DNA from: Onchocerca volvulus
Taxonomy: Eukaryota > Nematoda > Chromadorea > Rhabditida > Onchocercidae
NCBI GenBank assembly: GCA_000499405.2
Contig: HG738138.1
Location: forward strand, 8,058,888 to 8,122,887
Direction of reading: 5' to 3'
Length of the DNA stretch: 64,000 bases
A model generated the notes under the pieces. That model was not told where the DNA came from. It saw only the letters and a program-made list of their open reading frames with translations, and made no database searches. Made by a program: the position numbers and the translations under genes. Every line of letters begins with the position of its first letter. Position 1 is the first letter of the stretch. Shown in pieces: positions 13,260 to 61,805 of this stretch.

Positions 13260-14530
13260 CGTCAAGCTTTATTTAAGACCACGTTATCTGTATTGTTCGT
13301 TTTCCCAGAACCTTGTAAATTTACCATGCTATATGTGTAATCAACCATATCTTTCTCGCAGTAAATATTCTTGCCTGTTATTTCAAAATGCCTTATGTCG
13401 TTTTTGCATTTTTACGTTATGGTACATTCTTGCCCCATTTCACTTTCACTGTTTCCGGTGTTTCTATGGATTTCTGAATCTTTCTTATATGTAACCCATG
13501 TAGTACCTGTTTCATCTTGGATCTCTTGTTTTTCTTAACATGTCACAATGATACATTGCTGATATATTCGTTTCCGCTTTCGATGTATTGTTAATTCTGT
13601 TGCACAGTAAAGAATTTTAAGTTCCGTGGGGCAAAATAGTAACGAAATCAGTTATATGTAGTTGCAGTTATACCATTAGGTCTATATTTGATTTGGATTC
13701 GGAAATCTGCTGGGGAAAGAGTTTTGGACGTTTTTTTTTTTTTTTTTTTTTGTTTCGGAAATTCAAAATCGATGAAGGGAAATCGCTCTCATTCTAGTTC
13801 CCACAGTGGTCAGGTATTACGATTCATGTTTGTTACGCATGGAATACAAATTTGAAGACAAACAGACCCGCTGGAAAAAAGTAGATGTATTGGTTTCTAT
13901 GAATGAAACTATGTGGAGAGATCGTAGCATACGTCAGTGGGACATTTGAGATGAAAGGGTTCTTATTTTGAAACTGAATTTAAATTTTGGAAGTGTTGGG
14001 TCTTGGACAATTAACAGTGTGGATGCTAAAATTAGAATAATAAATTATGAACATGAAAATTCCGAATTTGAGGAGGCAATTCTTACCGCGTCTAATATTA
14101 GCAATAGGTATGATGAAGTATAGGAAATTAAAGAGAGCTTGCTTTTTCTTAGAAAAACTTGAAATATGGTATTCTTTCAGCTGTAGCATGTATCGAAGAA
14201 ATACAAGGCAATCGCTACAGTTAACTAACAGTGTGCGAGCAATTGTTTATCCTAGAAATTTGAGTAATATTTAAAGAGACGGACTTGAATTTTATTTCAA
14301 ATACGATAGATTTTGAGCTCTTTTAAAATTAATCGTCGTCTGCTACTATATTTACAGGAGGTTTGGGTGTTGATGTTAAAAATCGTTTAGCTGCAGTACA
14401 TATTTTGGATCCTAGAATTCTCACTTGTGTCCGATGATAGTTGGATTCATGGTTGTTTATGGGAGTTCCTTGCTACTGTAAGCATGCATATTAATGCAGG
14501 AGTTCTGTTTGATGAAAATGGGGTGAATAA
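12541..14530 (+). pseudogene. Disabled 3' continuation of the BED/hAT-like gene
   Basis: Coding-like exons continue in the frame and phase of the preceding gene: about 12561-12705 (VLDKLSFQTFPDFSVAF), 13042-13138 (LEIRIEINGKVLL, phase 0 to 1), 13798-14107 (joined in phase; WTINSVDAKIRIINYEHE), 14181-14263 (RRNTRQSLQL) and 14358 onward (DVKNRLAAVHILDPRI, which resembles the hAT 'LLDPRFK' block). The chain is interrupted by TAG and TAA at 12532-12540 (unless a very short intron removes them), TGA at 13947-13949, and a +1 frameshift near 14427, after which SDDSWIHGCLWEFLATV follows in another frame. This looks like a longer hAT-type protein whose 3' half is decaying, or an assembly with errors. 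Confidence in coding ancestry is moderate, and in the exact edges low. Confidence 0.5.
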
Positions 14531-15400
14531 ATGATTATTTGGTAAGTGTCTGAGTTAGTTTCCGGGTATTTGTATCCAAATTCCCAGCGCACTTCAGCTT
14601 TTTCTATAACTTGCGTACTTTTTCTGATCGTCGAGATGGAATCCAGATCAAAAAAAGTCTTAGATAATTCTGTTCAGATGTGTATCCTCGGCTTATAACC
14701 TTACCTATCGAAAGTTGACGAACTGCTTTCATATGTGCGTAATTTCTTTCGCTTTAAGAATTGTCGTTTAAGTTTTTTAGCTACGTAAAAGATGATACAG
14801 TAGTACACCACTTCTTTATCACTTGTTACTTCTCAGGATTTATTTTTGAATTGTCTTGTAATATGAAGAAAATGGTGCATTAATATATAAATAATGAGAA
14901 CTAACTTATCCGAACATTGCATTTGACAGTTTTAATTTTTCATAGCTGATTCTCTATTTTTTTTACCATGAAATTGCTGGCTGCTTCGCCGATTTCCTTA
15001 TCCATTTTAAGCTGCAGATATGACTTTCCTACGTGGATATATGCTCTGTAATAAATGAACAATCAAACAACTTTCCTTAAAACGGTGACTGATGATGTTT
15101 TCGTTTTCGTGGCAGTAAGTTGATCGCAAAATACTCCCTTTGGAATCAAGATAGGTAATGTGATTTCCTGAAATGCCAATTTCCGAGTCAAATTGCCGGT
15201 CTTTATTATAGATTTTTTTTTATTTTTTATTTCATTTTATTATTGTTTTTTTTTAATCGTCAATTTTTGTGCACAAAATAATTTTGCTATATCCTGGCGT
15301 GCTAAATCGATCCGGAAATTCGTGTGAAGCTGAAATATTTGATAGAGTATATCGCACTTCAGTTCTGGTTGGGTCAGAAAAGACGAGTAGAAGTGCAACA
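14531..15400. other. Intergenic between hAT-like relic and arl-8
   Basis: AT-rich with short T runs. No coding exon or RNA gene recognised. It should hold the arl-8 promoter and 5' UTR; no specific element could be identified. Confidence 0.5.
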
Positions 15401-17312
15401 ATGCTGGCGATGATAAATCGTGTTTTGGATTGGATCCGGAGTTTATTCTGGAAGGAAGAGATGGAATTAACTCTTGTTGGGCTGCAGAATTCTGGGAAAA
15501 CCACTTTTGTTAATGTTATTGCGGTACTAGTCAGATTCACTATATTTGAAATTCGACATATTTAAGTAAACATAATCTGATTCTAATTTGAGTTAAACTT
15601 TAATTCATTTCATTTATTTCTCATTGCAAAAGGCTGAATTTTAGAGTGGTCAGTTCACTGAAGACATGATTCCAACGGTCGGATTCAATATGCGTAAAAT
15701 CACGAAAGGAAATGTTACAATTAAGGTAAGGTTGGTAGCTTTCTAAAAATCAGTTTAACGACGGATAGTATCAGTGACAACTACCAATTAATGAAGTTAC
15801 AATTTGAAATGCTGCGCTTCATTCTAGATCTCATAATATAGTATTTGGGCACGATATATTAAAAAACAAAATTTTTAGGAATTCTAGGAAAAGTGGTAAC
15901 GCTATAAACCAAAGTAGCCATTATAAAATTTGTTATTTCATGAGATTAACCTGTTCAGTTTGCCGATTTCATTAAATTTTTCTCTTCTCACTGGGAAACC
16001 GGCATGATCATAGGTTGAGTTCATTATTGAACATTTAGGCTTCTAATTCATGATGTCAGTTTATTGCTAGTTTCTTCTCAGTTGGTATAGCACATTAGAG
16101 TTGATTAGGCTCAATTAACGCATCAAGTACTACAAATGAAGTGTTTGTTATGATTAGAAACTTTTACGAATTTCCTCTTTCGTTGTCTTCGAATCTTTTT
16201 CACTATTTCATAAGAAATATATCTGCTTATGTAAGATTAGTAATCTTTTTTTTTTTCGTTTTTCTATTATTCTCTCAATCAGAGACAGTTCTCTTCGATA
16301 CAGACTCCTTAACTATTCTGATGTTCATTTTCTTTTCCAGTCGGATATTATTTTACATGATTATTACTCTCATTTAGATTTCTCCGTGGTTTATTTTTTC
16401 TTTCTTGAAACAGTTTAGTATTCTGTTTGCTTTGTTCAAAGAATTTCTCAGTATACCGTTGATGGCAAATCTAACAAACATTCATGACAGATATTTAATT
16501 GTGATAATATAAAGCATTTAAGAGATGTGAATGATCAATTTTTGATTTGGCTGCTCGCAATTCAGCTGTTAATCCAAGTTATTTTATATTTGCTGATTAT
16601 TACGTAGATTATTATAGCACAGTAATACATTAACATTGTTTTAAGTTATGGGACATTGGTGGACAACCTCGGTTTCGTTCTATGTGGGAAAGGTATTGTC
16701 GAGGTGTCAATGCGATTATTTTTATGGTCGATGCTGCTGATGAAGATAAATTGGAGGCTTCCAGGAATGAATTAAGCCAGCTTTTAGATAAGCCACAGCT
16801 TGATTCCATCCCAGTGCTTGTACTGGCAAACAAAAAAGACCTTCCTGGTGCCCTTGATGAACGGCAACTTATTGAACGGATGTAAATCTTAATTGTTAAA
16901 CATATTAAAGAAAATTAAGAATTTCTATGGATTTCTTATTACTACATTATTCAGTGAGTGATAGATGCATGAAATCACTTTTATACGGTTTGAATTACTT
17001 CATTGCTCAAGTGTTACTTTCAGGAATTTGTCAGCAATCCAAAACAGAGAAATCTGCTGCTATTCGATATCTTGCAAGGAAAGGGACAACATAGGTTCCT
17101 TTTGTATTTAAATTTTCACACAATAAGATATATTTATACAAAGGCTAATTTAATTTTTCTGATTTCGTTTTACTTCTATGATATTGAGGGACATAAAATG
17201 AAAAGTTATATAATGCTTGACTTAATCATTTCTGTGTAATGTACTTTTTTTTTTCGTTTTTTCAGATATAACGTTGCAGTGGTTAATTCAGCATTCGAAA
17301 AGTGAAAGATAA
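15401..17312 (+). CDS. arl-8: ARL8 family small GTPase (5 exons, complete)
   Basis: ARL-8 is an Arf-like GTPase on lysosomes and synaptic vesicle precursors; it links BORC to kinesins and controls lysosome and presynaptic cargo transport. Exons: 15401-15523, 15645-15725, 16646-16881, 17024-17094, 17266-17312; total 558 nt, 185 residues, the usual family length. Seen: N-terminal amphipathic helix [16 protein letters not shown] without a myristoylated Gly2, as expected for ARL8, which is N-acetylated instead. P-loop GLQNSGKT (about residues 27-34), switch I threonine in IPTVGF, switch II WDIGGQ, and guanine-specificity motif NKKD are all intact. The ATG was chosen because it starts exactly at the conserved N-terminus; an in-frame upstream ATG at about 15269 would add 44 unrelated residues. 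The last exon ends IQHSKSER. One small difference is Ala instead of the usual Gly just before NKKD. The exon 3 acceptor is TTTTAAG rather than TTTCAG. Nothing suggests it is not functional. Confidence 0.97.
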
Positions 17313-17754
17313 TTTATGACCCATTTGCATATTGTTTTCGCAGTGAAATCAATCAGTTCTTTATGTGAATTTTGCTAATTTGTACTAGCAAACACTATCA
17401 TCTCTTCTGACTTCCTCTTTACCCTACGCATTTGCTTTTTTATTAAAAATTCGTCATTAGAAATCGCAATTCTAAAACACTCAAGTGATTTTAAATCTCT
17501 TTTACTAACTTCACGGACTTGAATTTTGGGAACTTATTAAATAAATGAGATGAATTTGTGGTTTGTGTCATCCGGCATTGCTAAAATTCCTGTTTCTTGA
17601 AATCCTCTTCATCAGGTAATTCATTTTTGGGTCATTTCGAAATTCAGATTCAAGCTGGTCCTATTTTGTAGGATATTTTACTGGAATGCATTTGCTTAAA
17701 TCACTCATTTCAAATTTTCTTCAATTAAGATTTGTGTCAGTATTTTTCAACTTC

Positions 17755-17793
<39 letters not shown>

Positions 17794-19200
17794 CTCTTGC
17801 TAATCTATCTCGAGTGTCATTTATTTGTGGGAAAAAGTTTTGATTTTTTGTTCATTTTATATCTGACGCAGATATCATTCATTTGTATAATATATTCCTT
17901 GGATGACACTTGAAAATATAGTGAAGTCCATATGCTCTTGTGATAAAATTGAAATTTTTTGCTGTATGCAATTCTTGGATTTTAACTGAGAACTGCTTCT
18001 GTGCTTCGTTCCATATGCTTTCACCGATAGTTTATATAGAGGTACAAGAAATATACTGTGAATGAAAATTAAATAAATTAATTATTTTCCTAATCTTTAA
18101 GTTTGATACAATGGCTATTGAGTGTTCTGTAAAGAGGATTTATACTATTTTGTAAAATTTTGAAAGTTCCCACATTCTCATTGTTTTATTTTGTATTGAA
18201 GTGGACATAGTGTACATGCATATAAATTATTTTCACTTGTTTTTGTATAACATAACCTATAATGCATATCTTTGGTTCTGTTCATTCAAAGAAGACGAAT
18301 TCGTGAGATTTTATTCAGACGCGAAGAATGCCGTTCATTAGATATTCTTTAATAATAAAACTTCTTTTCACTTGCACAGTGATTTGTTGCAGTCTTCTTA
18401 AACTCTTCTTATAACAGTGGTTAATAGAATTTCAAGTGAATTCCAGAATCTCTGATTGTTTTGGTGTAGCTTCTCATTGCAGCGGGTTTATTTCTTAGTT
18501 ACTATCTCCCTTGTATGTGTGAATTGTGAAGCATTTGTCCTGAAATTCGGACAAGTATTCTAGTTTTGTCTGGCATTCAAACATAATTTCGGAGGTCGAA
18601 TTCATCACTTCCAAGTTCGCTTAATTTGAAGTTTCAATTGGTTTTACGGATGGTGGCAAGCTGAATTTAGGGCCCTGCTTATTAGTTGTCATGAAGTGCA
18701 ATATTACGAAAGATTAACGGGAACTAGACAGATAGTATAATCAAACTTTTATTTTAGTCAATTTCTCTCGTATCTGTATGTAATTCTGATATCATTTCAT
18801 GCGGAATAATCCTTATTATCACAGAATAAATCATTGCTCCGAAAGCCATTTTTTCTATGATTTTTCAAGAGCCTTAAAAATCTTTCCAACATCTTAGTTT
18901 AAAATTATTTTTCCCCTGAATGATCTCTAATTTGCATTAAGACATTTGATTCGGAGCTTTCGTAGAAGTATAACTTTTCAACGAGACTCAGCCTAGATAT
19001 AAAACCCATAATTTTTGAATTCATTCGTAAATCCTTTTATGTACGTCAAAATCAATATGCTTTGGATTTGTTGATCATCTTGCCATAGCTTTTTTCACTT
19101 TTAGAAGCTCCTTTTCGATGCACCCGAAATTGTTGGGTAATCCGATGATGAATAGTAAAGCAATTTAAACTGTTATATTTCACATCTCTTTATATTTCAG
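17313..19200. other. arl-8 3' UTR and intergenic
   Basis: No exon was confidently recognised. AATAAA hexamers occur at 18072 and 18354, among others, so the arl-8 poly(A) site is not fixed. A T run of about 36 lies at 17756-17791. A stretch around 18640-18720 is open for about 30 codons, but shows nothing recognisable. Confidence 0.5.
17756..17791. repeat. 36-base T homopolymer
   Basis: A T run downstream of arl-8. Other T runs longer than 18 bases occur at 9805-9828, 13229-13253, about 13731-13751, and 43961-43980. All are T on the plus strand, whichever strand the host gene uses. Confidence 0.85.
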
Positions 19201-19285
19201 TGTACTTCCGAAGGGCAATAAAAAGTTTACTGTCTCTGCATTAGAACAGCCCGCTACCAAGAAAATTGAAATCCATAAAATCTGA
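19201..19285 (+). CDS. Orphan terminal exon of an unidentified plus-strand gene
   Basis: Unrecognised. A strong acceptor (TATATTTCAG ending at 19200) is followed by an open stretch, read from 19202, that includes VLPKGNKKFTVSALEQPATK and stops at TGA 19283-19285. An AATAAA lies about 55 bases further on (19338-19343). This combination is typical of a last coding exon with a short 3' UTR. It needs a donor in phase 2 upstream; I found no partner exon between arl-8 and here, and joining it to arl-8 exon 3 would break the conserved ARL8 C-terminus. If real, the gene converges on twitchin with about 200 bases between stop codons. Confidence 0.35.
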
Positions 19286-19337
19286 TGAGTAAATTATCAA
19301 TAAGCTGAATGTGTCAATGTTGAGCATAGAGAAATGC

Positions 19338-19343
19338 AATAAA
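19338..19343 (+). promoter_or_regulatory. Poly(A) signal AATAAA
   Basis: Canonical hexamer about 55 bases after the stop of the orphan terminal exon. Position and strand fit a 3' end there. Confidence 0.4.
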
Positions 19344-19490
19344 GGAATTTTATGCGACATTTATGTACAGTGACATAAATAATAAATCACAATTTTAATC
19401 GGCATGAATTAGATGAAAAGAAGGCGCGTTCGGCTTAAATGTTAACACATAACATCAACTTATAATAATTGCCGTTAACAATATAATTAG

Positions 19491-57340
<37,850 letters not shown>

Positions 57341-60300
57341 CTTTCCTGTCCCCCTTCCTTACTGATCTGATCTGTGAATCAAAGATTTGTTGTGGATAGC
57401 GCTTGTAAAAGCAACATGCAAATTTCTCCTGCTTAGGTCGAAATACCAAATTTCCAGTTTGTGTGCAATAAAATTGTTATTTTCGTTTGCAGTATAATCC
57501 TGAAAAATGCAAAAGGCTTTCGAGTTATTATTGTATATAGTATGTAACTGTTGAAACAACAGATAGCCTAAGGTGAAGGAAAAGGTATTACGCGCTACAA
57601 TAAAACAGCAACATCCGGATATGAAAAGCTAAGATGAGAAGATGGATTGATGCAACGATCAGAGATAGATAGCAAGGGCTTCTGCTTCACAGCTCAAGAG
57701 TTCTAGAACTCCAAACATTCAAAATTTTAGGAAGTCGCCACATCTCTCCTCCAACAGTGCTTGACTCTTGCTGTCAAGCAATGTGGCAACTTCCGCACTT
57801 CAACGAACCTACGCTCTAAAAATAAGTCTGTTTAGTTTCAACAGTTCCTCTTTTTTCCCAGATTCTTCTTCGTCTTCTAGTCCTCTGTCTGTATCTTTCC
57901 TTCCCTACCTACTCACCCGATTGCTTCTCTTTCTCAACCCTTTTTTTTGAGATAAAAAGTTTAAAATGAAGTTAAAGAACGTAATGATATTCAAATCTGA
58001 TTTTTTAAAATCTTTTTTTTTTGACAAATTAATTTTGACATGACGTAGCGATGTAATTTATTTTTCAAATATGAAATTAAAATGTTGTGGTACTCTTTCT
58101 GAAACTCCAAGTAAAAATAACGTCTATTTGTGTGCAAATTAGAATTATCAATTGTCTAAAAATCTTAAAATTACTTCAATTGATGATAAGTAAGAAAAAC
58201 GAATGAAATAACAGTGTAATCAGATATTTGATACACATCTCACGTTATCCATTTATGCTCTACCAAATATATTAGCCTGTTAAAGTCTATTTTAACGAAA
58301 TATTCTCTTTCAAATCCAACTTATGAGTTGATTACAGCAATCATAAAATCATTCGTTAGCAGAGACCGCACCATTGTTTTGAAAATATTGCTGTGTTGCT
58401 AGTGCCAACGGTAATGCAAGCTATCCAGGAATAATGTCCGATTTATTAAGATTTTTTTAAATTTATCATTGAACTGGTGATAGGTAGGCTTACCAAAAAA
58501 TTCAACTTGTTGATTGAATTAAAAAATCAATTCACTTATCACTAAAGAATTATTGATGTCGTTTTCTTATTGGGTGATGGGAAATATATAAATTCAGGTT
58601 TTTTTTTTTTTTTTCCTGCTCTGGATAAACAGATCTCAATTAAATTGATTTCGCTTTTATAACAAAAAGAAAAAATAAAAATAAAAACATCATTGAAATT
58701 GGGATGAATGATTCGCTAATTTAGGAGTTATTGGTGTGCGCGTTTGTCTATTCGATATCTTTTTCAATATGATATGATAAATTTCTGAACAAATTCGCGT
58801 GATTTTTCTCGTAAATTGAGCCAAAACCAATGCGTAAAACAGAAAAATTAGGGATATGTAAGTGTCCGGAATATGGAAAATAAAATACAGATAAAAATAA
58901 GGAAAAACTGTTTCTGCAAGTTTATATAGACGAAAAAGCAGTAAATAATGCAAACTCAATGTAGAAAAAAGAGGATACAAAAACATTTGTTATCACCCTT
59001 ATAAAAACACAGAAAAACGAGAAAGAAAAAAAAAAGAAACATGCTTTTCTTCGCCTCATCAACAAAAATTTCTGAAAGCTTTGATCTCCTTTCAATACGA
59101 ACCAACATTTCCGTTTCAATTCTGGGATTCATTTGAAAAACTTGGACAAGGAACTATGAATAGATTAATCGAGTTGAGTTATATCTACAATTCGAAATGA
59201 AAGAAGAAAGGGGAACGGAATTCAGGCAGTGATCGTTATATATATATCTGGAAATCCTTTTTTTTTTCCTCTCTCTCTCTCTTTTTCTCTTTCTCTCAAG
59301 TCTTCCTAAAAATTTGCAACACATTAGAACATCATGAGAAGAAATGATGTTCTAATGTGTTCTGCTTCGTGGAAGTTTCAACAGACCGATAATCGAATAC
59401 GATGGCGAACAGAAGAGAAATGAATATTTCTGGAGTTCTGGATGAGAAGATCCACGACGAGCAAGACGGATGTGAGCAGTTAAAAAGCACAAGAATTTCT
59501 TTCTGGATCGACTTTCTGTTGCAGCTCCTGAGTTCCTTTCTATTTTGCATGCGGTAGAATACTTTGCAGTCAGAGATGTGGAATGATGTTTCCTGAGACG
59601 ATTCACCCTCAACTTTGTCTTAGAAGGAGCATCAAAAGTTAAAAAGCATCAAAAATTGATGCATACAAAAGATTAAAGAGAAGTAGCAGTTTGAAGATGA
59701 AAGCAAATGTGGCATTGTAGCGAAGTAATGATGACATCGGAGATCGTCTTATCAAATTCGACGATACGTGTGCAAGTTTATTTTCCTTTACGTGTTCTCT
59801 GTGTTGATTAGCGTTCATGTATATCTCTCTCTCTGTATATATTATATACAGAAAAAATTTTCGAAAGGGAAAGATTTCTCGCGTTTGAAATTCTTCACCT
59901 CTCTCTTCACCTTTCATTTTGCTGCATTTCCTGCAACTGTTAGCGATAGAGCAAAACATGATAGTATGAAGCCACCACCATCTGCTTCGTTAAATAGATG
60001 ATGACTCATTTAGAGAAGTAATCCTTTACCTCCTCAACTTTCATTTTTTTTTCCAGCCCTGATGATGTATTCATTCTTCTACAGCTACTCTAAATGCCTC
60101 TCGAAGAATTTAAAAAATGAAAATGAACCTTGGCTGTAAGCTTCTATTTCCCAATATAAATCATTAGGATAATGAAACACCAAATATTTGCACTGGATAG
60201 ATAGTGGTGTGTTGATGAAGAAGTATTATTGTTGATAGTTTCATTCATTTATTTTCATTCTTCTATTTTTCATAACAGGTGGACTTTTTCCCGCGGTTAA

Positions 60301-61014
60301 GAATACGCATTGAATCCGCAAACAGCATAAAGGGTAGTTAGAGGCAACATTAGAAATTAACTGAATTGAATAACGGTTCAGATATCTGATATATTTGATG
60401 CCTAAAATATTATCACCTAATTCGGTTTTATGAAGATCATTTAGAAGAAAACTTAACTGATTCGCGCAATAATTGATAACTAAATATTGTCATCCAATAA
60501 TTATTAAGGTGAAATTTGACTATGAAAGCGCATTTTTTTCATGGGTACGTAAAATTTCATCATCAAACTTAGTAATAGTTGAGTTCTTGTCAGAACCACA
60601 ACAAAGCTTATGAAATAATTGATACTGGCCCATCACGAATACATCTGAAAACTCCACTTTCCAGTAAGTTTAATCTAAATCTTTTTTTTTTATATTTAGA
60701 AATCGATAAAAAATATGTAACACTTTGATAGACCTTTTCCCTGACTCATTGTTCACAAGCAAAAAAGGAGTTATTGGGCTAATTTATTAGTTAAATATAG
60801 CATGAATTATTTGATTTAATTTTTAAAAGTAGTGAATTGAATTAGTATTTAAAAATGTAAAAAATTCTCATTTTTAAGCAGTCCAGTTGAGCTGAAAGAG
60901 ACTAATGTCAAGATTTCTAAAGCTTTGTAAACAGTTAAACAAACAATTCATTTGCTATCGTTTTCCAATAAGTTTCATCTACGCATAATACGAATTCTCC
61001 AATTTTATTAAGAT
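57341..61014. other. Upstream region of twitchin, non-coding
   Basis: Holds the twitchin 5' UTR and promoter on the minus strand. No TATA or muscle-type element could be assigned. A sequence CGACCTAAGCAG followed by GAG (minus strand, about 57437) is a possible leader or UTR acceptor. Simple pyrimidine runs (about 59258-59299 CT-rich; 59823-59850 CT then TATA) and a perfect 18-bp hairpin (59318-59361) are the only structured elements seen. No convincing coding exon. Confidence 0.5.
59318..59361. repeat. Perfect 18-bp inverted repeat, 8-base loop
   Basis: Left arm AACACATTAGAACATCAT (59318-59335), loop GAGAAGAA, right arm exactly its reverse complement (59344-59361). The stem sits about 2 kb upstream of the twitchin start. 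Confidence 0.95.
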
Positions 61015-61057
61015 ACTAGCTGGACCCGCCACGCTCCGCGTGGCCCTTACAGCTAGT
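61015..61057. repeat. Palindromic Helitron terminus with CTAG at both ends
   Basis: Outer arms ACTAGCTG (61015-61022) and CAGCTAGT (61050-61057) are exact reverse complements. Inside is a 7-bp stem hairpin GCCACGCTCCGCGTGGC (61028-61044). Read on the plus strand, it looks like a Helitron 3' end: GC-rich hairpin, about 8 bases, then CTAG before T. Read on the minus strand, it also ends hairpin, GGGTCCAG, CTAG before T. Confidence 0.8.
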
Positions 61058-61805
61058 CTATATAAATAAAAATGTTAATATTCATTTGTTTAAAATTTTA
61101 AACCTCCGAAAGTTCTTAAATACGTGCCTTATCTATAATAATTCAGAATCTTAGATATCGGAAAGTCCTTACCTATTGCTTTGAAATTTTGACACAACGT
61201 TGCATATTGAGTACGCGCATGTTTTTATACACGCGTTGCTATAGCTCAGTCTGGTTAAGTGGAAAAAAGAAAACAGAAAAAGAATGTTTCTAATGTCGAG
61301 GAAAAAACTGATACTTTGTAATTTGATTTGTAGTTTGGTTGGATTGGAAATTGATTCTTGCTATTATGATTCGGCTTGGTCAGCTGTAGGTATGAGGAAG
61401 TATTTTATGTCTTGTGTTACAGAAATGAATCCTGTTGAGAAAGGTATTATTGATTGATGAAGAGTGATTCTTCGTAACAAACAATTATCAGAGAATATCT
61501 AGGCAAACTAATCACTGGGTTATTCTTTTCTTGGTCGTTGATTGAGAAGAATGCATTCAACTGAATTGTCGGATTTTTGCTACTGTTGCGTCGCTCTGAA
61601 CTGTCGAACTGGAACCCTTGGAACTCCGAACTGTTGCTGTTGCTGCGTCGATCTTTGCGCTTATCTGTGAATTGGGGGTTGAATTTGGTGGTAAACATAT
61701 TTGTCGCCACTTTTGAAACTATGTCGCGCCACTTCACCTTTAATATTTCCTGATCAGCGTCAAACGCGACTCCATGTTCAGCAGTCATGCGATTACAATC
61801 GTTGC

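Noticed and set aside
61228..61262. tRNA-like string GCTATAGCTCAGTCTGGTTAAG
   Set aside because: It resembles a tRNA 5' and D-arm, but there is no T-arm, anticodon stem or acceptor pairing downstream; it lies within the Helitron 5' region.
61447..61788. 113-codon minus-strand frame in the Helitron
   Set aside because: It is antisense to plus-strand remnants of the Helitron N-terminal region (DQRQTRL on the plus strand), so most likely a shadow.
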